Position numbers and translations under genes: made by a program. A DNA stretch of 22,480 nucleotides from Flavobacteriales bacterium (GTDB taxonomy: Bacteria > Bacteroidota > Bacteroidia > Flavobacteriales_D > Sanyastnellaceae), in contig DQRJ01000155.1 of assembly GCA_015663855.1 (NCBI GenBank), positions 1-22,480 on the forward strand, given 5' to 3'. Positions 6,918 through 13,520 of this stretch are shown here, piece after piece. The stretch's first letter is position 1. Each line of letters begins with the position of its first letter. The notes under the pieces are model-generated. The model did no database searches and was not told the origin of the DNA. It saw only the letters and a list, made by a program, of their open reading frames with translations.

Positions 6918-8453
6918 TTAACGCAACCACGTTTTACGGTCGAACAATCGACTTGCGCCAGCTTCGGCAATGTGTTCGAGCTCGATGGAGGGGCTGTCAT
7001 CGACTAGTGCGGCCGTTAATGCAACGTTTCGCACATGGTGAAGGCCGCGATGAGATAGTTTGAGAACGGTACGGCAGGAGTGAAGTAGATCTGCGGCTTT
7101 GGGAGTCATTTGGGGTCCGTGTGAAAATCGGTCATCGCCGTGATGCTCGAGATTCCATTTGCGAATACGGGCTACGGTGGCACGCGCAGAGGTCCAGGAC
7201 ATAGCCGAGGTGGAGGCGGTAGAGGGTTCGGTTAATTCGTGTCCTAGTTCTAGGTGAATAGCAATTCTATCGGCAACGGGGCCTGAAACTTTTCTGAGAT
7301 ATCGTTTTATTTCGGATTCTTGACACGAGCAGGATTTTACCCTTCCTGTACCTCTACCACATGGGCATGGGTTGAGCGCTGCAATTAATAAAGCTGAGGC
7401 AGGAAGTTCGGAAGAACCAGCCGCGCGAACTAAAGATATCGTGTGAGATTCTAAAGGGCTTCGACAAGCTTCTAGGGTGCCTCGGGAAAATTCAGCGAAT
7501 TCATCTAGAAAGAGAACTCCGTGGTGGGCGAGACTCCAAGATCCAGGAATTACTCCTCGAGATTTCAAAGTACTCCAAGATCCTATGAGGCCATTTAGAT
7601 TTGTAGAAGAATGCGGAGATTGCCAAGGTGGTCTTTTCGAATTCGGGTTAAATAGATGACCAGCAGCAGCGTGGATGGAGGTGCATTCGGAATGGTGTTT
7701 GGGTGAAAGGTCGGGTAAGAGGGAATGAATGCACTTCGCGAGTACAGTTTTTCCTGAGCCCGGAGGTCCGAGCATTATTAAATCGTGAGATCCTGCCGCA
7801 GCGATAATGGCCTTACGTTTTGCGGTTTCTTCTCCTTGAATATTTTCGAAAGTGCTTTCACTTTGGGTTTGTATTGTAATTGTAGAAGAAGCTTTTAGGA
7901 GAAGTTTAGAGTTATTTGAGCTATTTTTTGATTGTGTAGGGGATTTGAAATATGCGATTAAGTCGCTAAGGTGTGTGAAGGTTTCGTGGGGAAAGATTGG
8001 TTCGGAATAACCGCTCAAAGGTGGAGAAATAAGAGTTTTTATTTTGTTTGAGTCTGATAGTGGGGATGTGATGTTTATTCTATTTTCAAAAATAGAGGTT
8101 TGCCATGGGCGAATAGATCCGTCAAGACCCAGCTCTCCTGCTGAAGCCTTCAGGGTAAGGGCCGAGGCAGGGATTACACCCCTTGAAGCAAGAATAGCAA
8201 GAGCAATTGGCAGGTCGAAAGCGGTGGAGGTCCGAGAGAGCTCGGCGGGAGCGAGGTTTACCGTTATTGCTTTGCCAGGCCAACGCTGTCCACAAGCTAT
8301 CAGGGCTGAACGAATCCTAGCGTGTGAAGCTCTCGCCGCTTGAGAGCTAAAACCCGAGATACGAAATAGGATGCCACGTTCGAATCGCAATTCTACGCGC
8401 ACGAAAGAAGGTGAGCCGGGGTTACCGGCAAACCCGAAGGTAGAGACTATCAT
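6918..8453 (-). CDS. comM: YifB/ComM-family Mg-chelatase-like AAA+ ATPase, divergent
   Basis: Relatives include ComM, the branch-migration helicase of natural transformation. The 511-residue length and domain order are normal. An N-terminal Lon-protease-like fold ends in ITVNLAPAELS...FDLPIALAIL (residues 63–87). A variable linker rich in Ser, Asn and Lys follows at about 130–205. The AAA+ module has Walker A GPPGSGKT (229–236), SLAHHGVLFLDEF with Walker B Asp317 and Glu318, and sensor region AALNPCPCG. A zinc-type Cys quartet is at 363, 365, 375 and 377, then SGPVADRIAIHLEL. Several usually invariant spots have changed: the helix after the first fold reads GFSSQAARASHARIR instead of a GLP...ES form, LDELPEF is LDEFAEF, LRQPLE is CRSPLE, LLDRIDLH is VADRIAIH, and the C-terminal VARTIADL is VALTAALVD. 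ATPase residues are intact, so it is not obviously dead. The start is ATG, 12 bp after gmhA. Confidence 0.88.
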   Translation of the reverse strand: MIVSTFGFAGNPGSPSFVRVELRFERGILFRISGFSSQAARASHARIRSALIACGQRWPGKAITVNLAPAELSRTSTAFDLPIALAILASRGVIPASALTLKASAGELGLDGSIRPWQTSIFENRINITSPLSDSNKIKTLISPPLSGYSEPIFPHETFTHLSDLIAYFKSPTQSKNSSNNSKLLLKASSTITIQTQSESTFENIQGEETAKRKAIIAAAGSHDLIMLGPPGSGKTVLAKCIHSLLPDLSPKHHSECTSIHAAAGHLFNPNSKRPPWQSPHSSTNLNGLIGSWSTLKSRGVIPGSWSLAHHGVLFLDEFAEFSRGTLEACRSPLESHTISLVRAAGSSELPASALLIAALNPCPCGRGTGRVKSCSCQESEIKRYLRKVSGPVADRIAIHLELGHELTEPSTASTSAMSWTSARATVARIRKWNLEHHGDDRFSHGPQMTPKAADLLHSCRTVLKLSHRGLHHVRNVALTAALVDDSPSIELEHIAEAGASRLFDRKTWLR

Positions 8454-8465
8454 GTGAGGTGAATA

Positions 8466-9044
8466 TTAAGAGGCGAGAGACTTCTCGATGGAGTCAATCA
8501 TCGCGTGTATGCACTTAATATGCATCTCTTGTATCCTGTCGGAGTATCCGTTCCAAGGGATTCGGACCTCGAAGTCGCACAGATTCTCTTGGGCAAGCTT
8601 CCCGCCGTCTTTTCCAGTAAGTGCGACGACCTTCATTCCCTTGGCTTTTGCCGTACGTGCCGCTTCGACGATGTTAGGACTGTTTCCGCTCGTAGAAATA
8701 GCGAGAAGCACGTCGCCAGGTTTCCCTAGAGCTTCGACACCCCTCGAAAATATTTTATCGAAACCGTAGTCATTTGCTACGCATGTGATATGTGCGGGGC
8801 TGCTTATAGCAATGGCGGCGTAAGCGGGTCTGTCGTCTCGAAATTTTCCGGAGAGTTCTTCTGCGAAATGCATTGCGTCACTCATGGAGCCACCGTTTCC
8901 ACAGCATAGAATTTTCCCGCCTGATTGAAGGGAGGTACTGATAGCATTTGAAGCTGTGTCGACAGAATCTATAAATTGCTCGTCTTCTATTAAATTAGAA
9001 AGTAGTGAGAGCGCTTCTCGAAAATGTGACCTGGCTTGTGGCAT
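8466..9044 (-). CDS. gmhA: Sedoheptulose-7-phosphate isomerase (D-heptose LPS precursor)
   Basis: GmhA converts sedoheptulose 7-phosphate to D-glycero-D-manno-heptose 7-phosphate, the first step towards ADP-heptose for LPS core or S-layer glycans. The SIS-domain protein matches E. coli GmhA closely. CGNGGSMSDAMHFAEELSG contains the metal-binding His59 and catalytic Glu63, counted from this start. GDVLLAISTSGNSPN binds sugar phosphate, and SDRIQEMHIKCIHAMID carries the second catalytic His. I chose the ATG whose codon ends at 9044 (MPQARSHFREA). It gives 192 residues, the same as the E. coli enzyme, and removes a 19-residue upstream extension that contains a palindromic DNA element. The other heptose genes are not in the window. 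It lies between dsbD and the ComM-like gene on the same strand. Confidence 0.93.
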   Translation of the reverse strand: MPQARSHFREALSLLSNLIEDEQFIDSVDTASNAISTSLQSGGKILCCGNGGSMSDAMHFAEELSGKFRDDRPAYAAIAISSPAHITCVANDYGFDKIFSRGVEALGKPGDVLLAISTSGNSPNIVEAARTAKAKGMKVVALTGKDGGKLAQENLCDFEVRIPWNGYSDRIQEMHIKCIHAMIDSIEKSLAS

Positions 9045-9080
9045 GACCTCTAAGGTATGGGGTAAAAGGGATATGTTTAA

Positions 9081-9102
9081 CATGTGACAAAATTGACACA
9101 TG
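9081..9102. promoter_or_regulatory. 22-bp near-perfect palindrome upstream of gmhA (candidate operator)
   Basis: Arms CATGTGACAA and TTGACACATG flank a central AA. They are complementary at every position except one symmetric A/A pair. The element ends 37 bp upstream of the chosen gmhA start. Its core TGTGA...ACACA with TTG half-sites resembles, but does not equal, CRP/FNR-type operators. On the minus strand it includes CAATTTTG, one base from the Bacteroidota –7 box, so a bound regulator could block or help transcription. A direct repeat of GAATTAATA lies next to it at 9107–9115 and 9122–9130. The regulatory role is inference. Confidence 0.4.
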
Positions 9103-9135
9103 AAAGGAATTAATATTCCACGAATTAATAAACGA

Positions 9136-9156
9136 GTGCTAGAACTTTGCTAGCGC
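9136..9156 (-). terminator. Hairpin overlapping the dsbD stop codon
   Basis: Arms at 9136–9142 and 9150–9156 form a 7-bp stem (one G·T wobble) around a 7-base loop. The TAG stop of dsbD (9139–9141) lies inside it. On the minus strand the stem is followed by a T-rich but interrupted tract (TCGTTTATTAATT). This could end dsbD transcription before gmhA, but the tract is weak for an intrinsic terminator. Confidence 0.35.
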
Positions 9157-11076
9157 ATTATTTAAGTATTCTAGGAAAACCTCCGGGTCGGAATTGTAAC
9201 CAGCAGAACCACCGATTTGGTTTCCATCATGGTCGAGGAGGACATAGAAAGGCTGTGCGTTACGGTTAAACTGGGATGCCTGCAAGTAGGACCACTTTTT
9301 ACCTATGGTACGGATGTGGAATTCTTTACCACCGTATTCTTCAACATTCCACTCGTTTTCAGGCAGTTTCGTGCGGTCGTCCACATATAGGGATACTAGA
9401 ATCACATCTTCGGTTAGGATTTTTGCGACTCTTTCGTCAGTCCAAACCTGCTCTTCCATCTTACGACAGTTTACACAAGCCCAGCCAGTGAAATCTAGGA
9501 GGAGAGGTTTATTTTGGTCTATAGCGGCAGCCATAGCTTCATCATAGTCAGAGAAATGAGCTTCGACATGCCCACCTTCATGAGACCAGATGCTATAAAA
9601 AGCTGGAGGCGGAAAACCAGAAATCAAATCAACAGATCCTCCCCATAAACCAGGAGTCATATACCCACTGAATAGGATGAATATTGCACCGAGGACCTTA
9701 CGTTTAATGCTTATTTTCACCCCTTTAGTGTCGTGAGGGAAATTAATTAACCCAAACAGGTATGCCGCAAGAACTAACGATACAATTATCCAAATTCCAA
9801 TAAAAATCTCTCTTGGTAGTAGTCCGAGTTGAAGGACTAAGTCAGCGTTACTTAAGAATTTAAAAGCAAATCCAATCTCGATTAGTCCTAAAACCACCTT
9901 TACGGTATTGAGCCATCCGCCTGCAGTTGGTAATGAATTCAAGTAGCCTGGGAAGGCGCTAAAAAACATAAATGGTAGAGCGAGAGCAATTGAGAATCCC
10001 AGCATCACAGCAGTAGGGGCAGCAAATGAACCTGTAGCTGCACCAGCAAGTGCTCCGCCAATTAATGGTCCAGTGCAAGAGAATGAAACTATGGCTAACG
10101 TTGCGGCCATAAAGAAGATACCAATTAGACCTCCCTTATCTGAAGCTTCGTCAGCTTTATTAGCCCAACTTTGGGGAAGTTGGATTTCGAAAAATCCAAG
10201 GAAACTGATTCCGAAAACGATAAGAAGTACAAATAATCCAAGGTTGAAATAAGGATCAGTAGAAATCACGTTCATAACGTCTACGCCGAAAATAGCGGTG
10301 AGAGACAATCCTAAAGCGGTATAAATGAAGATTATAAAGAACCCGTAAATCAAAGCGTTTTTAATCCCGTCAGCTTTCGTTTTACTGGTTTTTGTGAAGA
10401 AACTCACAGTCATAGGAATCAATGGGAACACGCAAGGTGTAAATAGGGCGGCTAACCCTAATCCGAATCCCATTAAGAAAATCCAAATCAATCCTTCGCT
10501 ATCTTTTTTTTCGTCTGACTCAGAATCGTCTTCATAATCGTCATGAGAACCTTCTTTACATAGATGCTTAGAAGGTGGGCAAAGTTCAGGTTTTGAAGAA
10601 GCAGGTTTTGCGTCAGATAATGCGATTTTGTAGTATATGTCAGTTGGAGGCAAGCACATAATAGCATTGCACACCATGTATAGGAGAGAACCGCTTAGGG
10701 TATCTGTTGACGAAAGGTCGGCGAGCTTTAGAGTAGCGTTCCAATAAACCTCTTCATCAAAGAATTTGAGGTCCATCATAAAATTCGGATCATACTCTAT
10801 AAGTGGGGTACATTCCTTTACTCCTTCTATAACTTCATTCGTATCGGTGTAGAAAGCGGTCGCAATAGGACCATCGTCTGTCGATAAAAATTGTGAGTAG
10901 ATATGCCAGCAAGTGTCTAATGAAGCGTGATAAACAATTTCAATTTCGCCATTTTCAGCTCCTTCATAGAGATTGATGTCCCACTGAATGGGATCTTCCA
11001 TTTGGGCTGAAACACTAGTAATACTAATCGTTACTAGAGTGAAAATTGCGAGAAAGGCCGTTAGAATACGAGTCAT
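9139..11076 (-). CDS. dsbD: Thiol:disulfide interchange protein DsbD
   Basis: DsbD carries electrons from cytoplasmic thioredoxin across the inner membrane to periplasmic thiol partners. The 645 residues show all three modules. A signal peptide (1–24, ending VSAQ) leads to a periplasmic N-terminal domain with the Cys136/Cys141 pair in MVCNAIMCLPP. An acidic linker follows at about 177–194. The central polytopic domain has its redox cysteines at Cys215 (FTPCVFPLIPMT) and Cys334 (SFSCTGPLIGG). The C-terminal thioredoxin domain has GWACVNCRKME (Cys534 and Cys537). Extra cysteines at 166 and 173 in the linker are unusual. A TAnnTTTG-type box 20 bp upstream of the ATG suggests its own transcription start, and a hairpin overlaps the stop. 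No cytochrome c maturation gene is adjacent, so the substrate is not indicated by context. Confidence 0.94.
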   Translation of the reverse strand: MTRILTAFLAIFTLVTISITSVSAQMEDPIQWDINLYEGAENGEIEIVYHASLDTCWHIYSQFLSTDDGPIATAFYTDTNEVIEGVKECTPLIEYDPNFMMDLKFFDEEVYWNATLKLADLSSTDTLSGSLLYMVCNAIMCLPPTDIYYKIALSDAKPASSKPELCPPSKHLCKEGSHDDYEDDSESDEKKDSEGLIWIFLMGFGLGLAALFTPCVFPLIPMTVSFFTKTSKTKADGIKNALIYGFFIIFIYTALGLSLTAIFGVDVMNVISTDPYFNLGLFVLLIVFGISFLGFFEIQLPQSWANKADEASDKGGLIGIFFMAATLAIVSFSCTGPLIGGALAGAATGSFAAPTAVMLGFSIALALPFMFFSAFPGYLNSLPTAGGWLNTVKVVLGLIEIGFAFKFLSNADLVLQLGLLPREIFIGIWIIVSLVLAAYLFGLINFPHDTKGVKISIKRKVLGAIFILFSGYMTPGLWGGSVDLISGFPPPAFYSIWSHEGGHVEAHFSDYDEAMAAAIDQNKPLLLDFTGWACVNCRKMEEQVWTDERVAKILTEDVILVSLYVDDRTKLPENEWNVEEYGGKEFHIRTIGKKWSYLQASQFNRNAQPFYVLLDHDGNQIGGSAGYNSDPEVFLEYLNNALAKF

Positions 11077-11096
11077 AGTAGGAATTTTCTTGAGCG

Positions 11097-11127
11097 CAAA
11101 GATAAGTCCTACAGCGAACTTGTGAAA
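11097..11127 (-). promoter_or_regulatory. Candidate dsbD promoter (Bacteroidota type)
   Basis: On the minus strand, TATCTTTG at 11104–11097 fits the Bacteroidota –7 consensus TAnnTTTG exactly. A TTTCAC at 11127–11122, about 18–23 bases upstream, is a partial match to the –33 TTTG box. The box ends 20 bases before the dsbD ATG. It lies in the 101-bp gap between tilS and dsbD, which suggests dsbD starts a new transcription unit. Confidence 0.5.
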
Positions 11128-11177
11128 TCGTTTAAGATTTATAGGGAAATAGATTTATTTATCGTTTTCCCAGAGGG

Positions 11178-12590
11178 TCAGACCTTTACTTCGAAAATCA
11201 GTCGTTTCGCACTGTTTGTTAGGGTCGTTTTTCTCGAAATTCTAGACCAAACCTCACCTTTCCCCTTTTCGCCCTCCGCGAAAACCCATAAGATATTTCC
11301 TCTTGCATCTTGAAGTACCCGAGCGGAGGATCTCGATAGGTGAGGGACTTTCCATTGGGTGAGTAGGTCGCTTACATTTACGGTTCCTTCCATGCCGTTT
11401 GGCTCGAGCTTATCCCCGTTTTCCCAGGTGCGCCACGTTATAGGATGTTCTATAGCGTAAAAATCGAGCCATAGAATTGACGGATCGGTAGGTGGGGGAG
11501 AATCGAGGTTTTCGATCTCGCAAAACCAGGAAAGATTTTGAAAAGTTCCCTTTTCGTTTACGATATTACAGGGGGCGTTGTCGTCGGAGTTTTCGGATTC
11601 GATCTCGACTTTCCTCAAAATTAAGTGCTCCCGTTCGCGCACTAAGGAATCATCTTCGAAAGACACTTCCGCCCCGATAGATGCTCGTGTGAGTAATAAT
11701 GCTTGCTCTCGAGACCCTAAAGGCCATTTCCTTTGAGCTAGTAATCTGTCCATAACTTGATTTCCCCAAACAGATTCACCTAGTGCCTTGAGATTTATAC
11801 GACAGATTTCAGAACCCTTGTTCGAGGAATTGTCTAGCCCTGAATCGTAGTATTTAACGATATCTCTATATGCATCGCTCATCGAATTTTCTACTGCGTC
11901 GGCTTGATATCTTAAACGAGTCGCCCATTCAGCGATGTGGTTTGTCGAACCTGGACGGATAGATTCAAATAACGGTAGAACTTCATTACGGATGCGGTTC
12001 CTCAAATATTTGGGACTTTGATTAGATAAATCCTCCCTAAATGGGACCTTATCAAGCTCTACCCATTCTTCAACTTCTTCTTGACTCCAACTAAGAAAAG
12101 GTCTAACTACCTCTCCATTTCGAGCGGACATCCCTCCTAAAGACGAGGGGTCAACACCTCGGAGTAATTGAATGAGAAGAGTTTCGGTTTGGTCTTTTAT
12201 ATGGTGAGCCACAGCAACACAGGTCGCCCCTCGCTCCACTCTCAAATCTTCGAACCATCCATACCTCAACCGCCTCGCCGCATCCTGAATCCCGTCTCCC
12301 TTCCGCTTCGCCTCCTCATCTGCGGGCAGATGCCTCACGTGACACACCACCCCGTTTTCGTCACACCAATCCCTAACGAGCTTCGAGTCCGCCTCACTAT
12401 CCTCACCTCTCAATTTAAAATTTACGTGCGCGACCTCGAATTTCGCTTCCCCCTGCAATAACGCATTCACGAGACACATCGAGTCCACCCCTCCACTACA
12501 AGCAGCAATAACGAGCTCGCCATCTTCTACTCCGCACTTCCCCATGTCATTTTTAAACCTGGTGGTAAATTGAAAACGATTACTTCTCAT
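11178..12590 (-). CDS. tilS: tRNA(Ile)-lysidine synthase
   Basis: TilS uses ATP and lysine to turn C34 of tRNA-Ile(CAU) into lysidine, so that it reads AUA. The PP-loop motif SGGVDS is at residues 32–37. It is followed by VAHVNFKLRGEDSEAD and DGIQDAARRLRYGWF, then VAVAHHIKDQTETLLIQLLRG and SPKYLRNRIRNEVLPLF, which are the expected N-terminal ATPase-domain blocks. The C-terminal TilS domain is recognisable in VNVSDLLTQWKVPHLSRSSARVLQDARGNILWVFA. The 470 residues fit the full-length form. The ATG at 12590 is the furthest upstream; Met16 is an alternative but would cut into the family N-terminus. Local GC is much higher (about 60%) around 12241–12360 than in the rest of the gene. Confidence 0.93.
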   Translation of the reverse strand: MRSNRFQFTTRFKNDMGKCGVEDGELVIAACSGGVDSMCLVNALLQGEAKFEVAHVNFKLRGEDSEADSKLVRDWCDENGVVCHVRHLPADEEAKRKGDGIQDAARRLRYGWFEDLRVERGATCVAVAHHIKDQTETLLIQLLRGVDPSSLGGMSARNGEVVRPFLSWSQEEVEEWVELDKVPFREDLSNQSPKYLRNRIRNEVLPLFESIRPGSTNHIAEWATRLRYQADAVENSMSDAYRDIVKYYDSGLDNSSNKGSEICRINLKALGESVWGNQVMDRLLAQRKWPLGSREQALLLTRASIGAEVSFEDDSLVREREHLILRKVEIESENSDDNAPCNIVNEKGTFQNLSWFCEIENLDSPPPTDPSILWLDFYAIEHPITWRTWENGDKLEPNGMEGTVNVSDLLTQWKVPHLSRSSARVLQDARGNILWVFAEGEKGKGEVWSRISRKTTLTNSAKRLIFEVKV

Positions 12591-12699
12591 TATGAGATAA
12601 AGATACTATTCCTTTTTCCTTATTCTAGACTATTTACAAGTATAACTTCTTCCCTATTCGATTATTCAGCTTTTGCCAATGGTTTGGCTAAACTGCGTT

Positions 12700-13272
12700 T
12701 TAATGGGGTTTCTTTTTTGATGTGCTTAGTTTTCGTTTATCCGTTTCAAGAATTGAATACTCAAAATTATCGGACCAACCTGATTCTAACGGTAATATTT
12801 GTCTTCCTCTTCCTTCTCTTATCATCCCCACCTTTTCAAGAACTTTGACTGACCCAATATTTTCTACTGCGCACCCTGCTTGAATTCTATGCAGATTCAA
12901 TACATCGAATCCGTAATCAATCATTTTCGCTAGAACCTCTGTTGCAATTCCTTTGTTCCAATTATCAGGATGTATTTTATACCAAATTTCTCCACGTTTA
13001 TATTTCTCACTTCCGAGTTTTAATCCAAATAAACCTATGACATCGTTATTCAGCGTATTTTCAATTGCAAAAGTGTAATTACAAATATTATTCAATTCAT
13101 TTTCTGCAATCCAAGGTTCAATTATGGATTTGGTTTCCTCAATATTCTTTGGGATTCCTAACGCATTATATTCATCCGTTTCAGCTAACGAAAGAAGCTT
13201 ATGAATTGAGTTCAAATCCGATAATTCAATTAACCTTAACCTTGTTCTTTTTGTTGATATTTCTATAGCCAT
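12700..13272 (-). CDS. GNAT-family N-acetyltransferase (RimJ/RimL-like)
   Basis: The 190-residue protein has the RimJ/RimL-type layout: an opening RTRLRLIELSDLNSI, a central VIGLFGLKLGSEKYKRGEIWYKI, then the acetyl-CoA loop NWNKGIATEVLAKMIDYGFDVLNLHRIQAGCAVENIGSVKVLEKVGMIREGRGRQ. The pattern NxxSxxVLEKxGM is diagnostic of the group. Enzymes of this kind acetylate protein N-termini or small amines; the substrate here is not predictable. I chose the ATG ending at 13272; a TTG two codons upstream is less likely. GC counted by hand over 12901–13140 is 76/240 (32%), against about 50% in sampled rows of tilS and pabB. The protein is also rich in Ile, Asn and Lys. This, with long non-coding flanks on both sides, suggests recent acquisition. 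Confidence 0.88.
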   Translation of the reverse strand: MAIEISTKRTRLRLIELSDLNSIHKLLSLAETDEYNALGIPKNIEETKSIIEPWIAENELNNICNYTFAIENTLNNDVIGLFGLKLGSEKYKRGEIWYKIHPDNWNKGIATEVLAKMIDYGFDVLNLHRIQAGCAVENIGSVKVLEKVGMIREGRGRQILPLESGWSDNFEYSILETDKRKLSTSKKKPH

Positions 13273-13520
13273 TTTCAATTGAGCACAACGCCGAGATAAA
13301 GCGCAATCGTGTTTAGTTGCTAATATATGAATTTATATAAAGGCATTCTATTGTTGAGTCTATGTCGCTTTTTTCTGTCACTTAGGCTAATTGTTTTGTG
13401 CAGCGAAGAGACCTTGCAGCGGAGCGAAATTAATCGCCTAAACTTTACGCGACTTCTTGAAATTCGCAGTTGCCCTGTTTTATCCTAGCAGACTTCACCT
13501 TACGTAATCTAACTAACCAC
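13273..13520. other. Longest gene-free gap: 248 bp with inverted and direct repeats
   Basis: No convincing ORF lies here. An inverted repeat spans 13382–13441: TTAGGCTAATT on the left and AATTA-atc-GCCTAA on the right, the right arm having a 3-base bulge. Inside it are two near-identical 12-mers, GCAGCGAAGAGA (13400–13411) and GCAGCGGAGCGA (13416–13427), 16 bases apart. The part nearest the GNAT start is AT-rich. It could be a remnant left by insertion of the GNAT gene, a structured terminator region for pabB, or nothing functional. Confidence 0.4.
13382..13441. repeat. 60-bp inverted repeat enclosing a 12-bp direct repeat
   Basis: The left arm begins TTAGGC and the right arm ends GCCTAA; about 11 bases per arm pair if a 3-base bulge is allowed. 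The two internal 12-mers agree at 10 of 12 positions. The arrangement could fold as a long hairpin with a purine-rich loop. The boxes face the wrong way for an integron attC site. Confidence 0.4.

Noticed and set aside
9045..9101. 19-residue N-terminal extension of GmhA
   Set aside because: It has no similarity to GmhA N-termini, contains the palindrome, and the shorter form has the same 192-residue length as the E. coli enzyme.
12168..12461. 97-codon open frame on the + strand inside tilS
   Set aside because: It is antisense to the conserved PP-loop domain of tilS, in the GC-rich patch where stop codons are rare. No domain or start signal supports it.
12598..12605. TATCTTTA (minus strand) as a tilS promoter
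   Set aside because: It misses the final G of the –7 consensus, lies only about 7 bases from the ATG and has no –33 box at the right distance.
13382..13441. Inverted repeat read as an integron attC site
   Set aside because: attC sites begin RYYYAAC and end GTTRRRY. Here the outer boxes are TTAGGC and GCCTAA, facing the opposite way, and no integrase is in the window.
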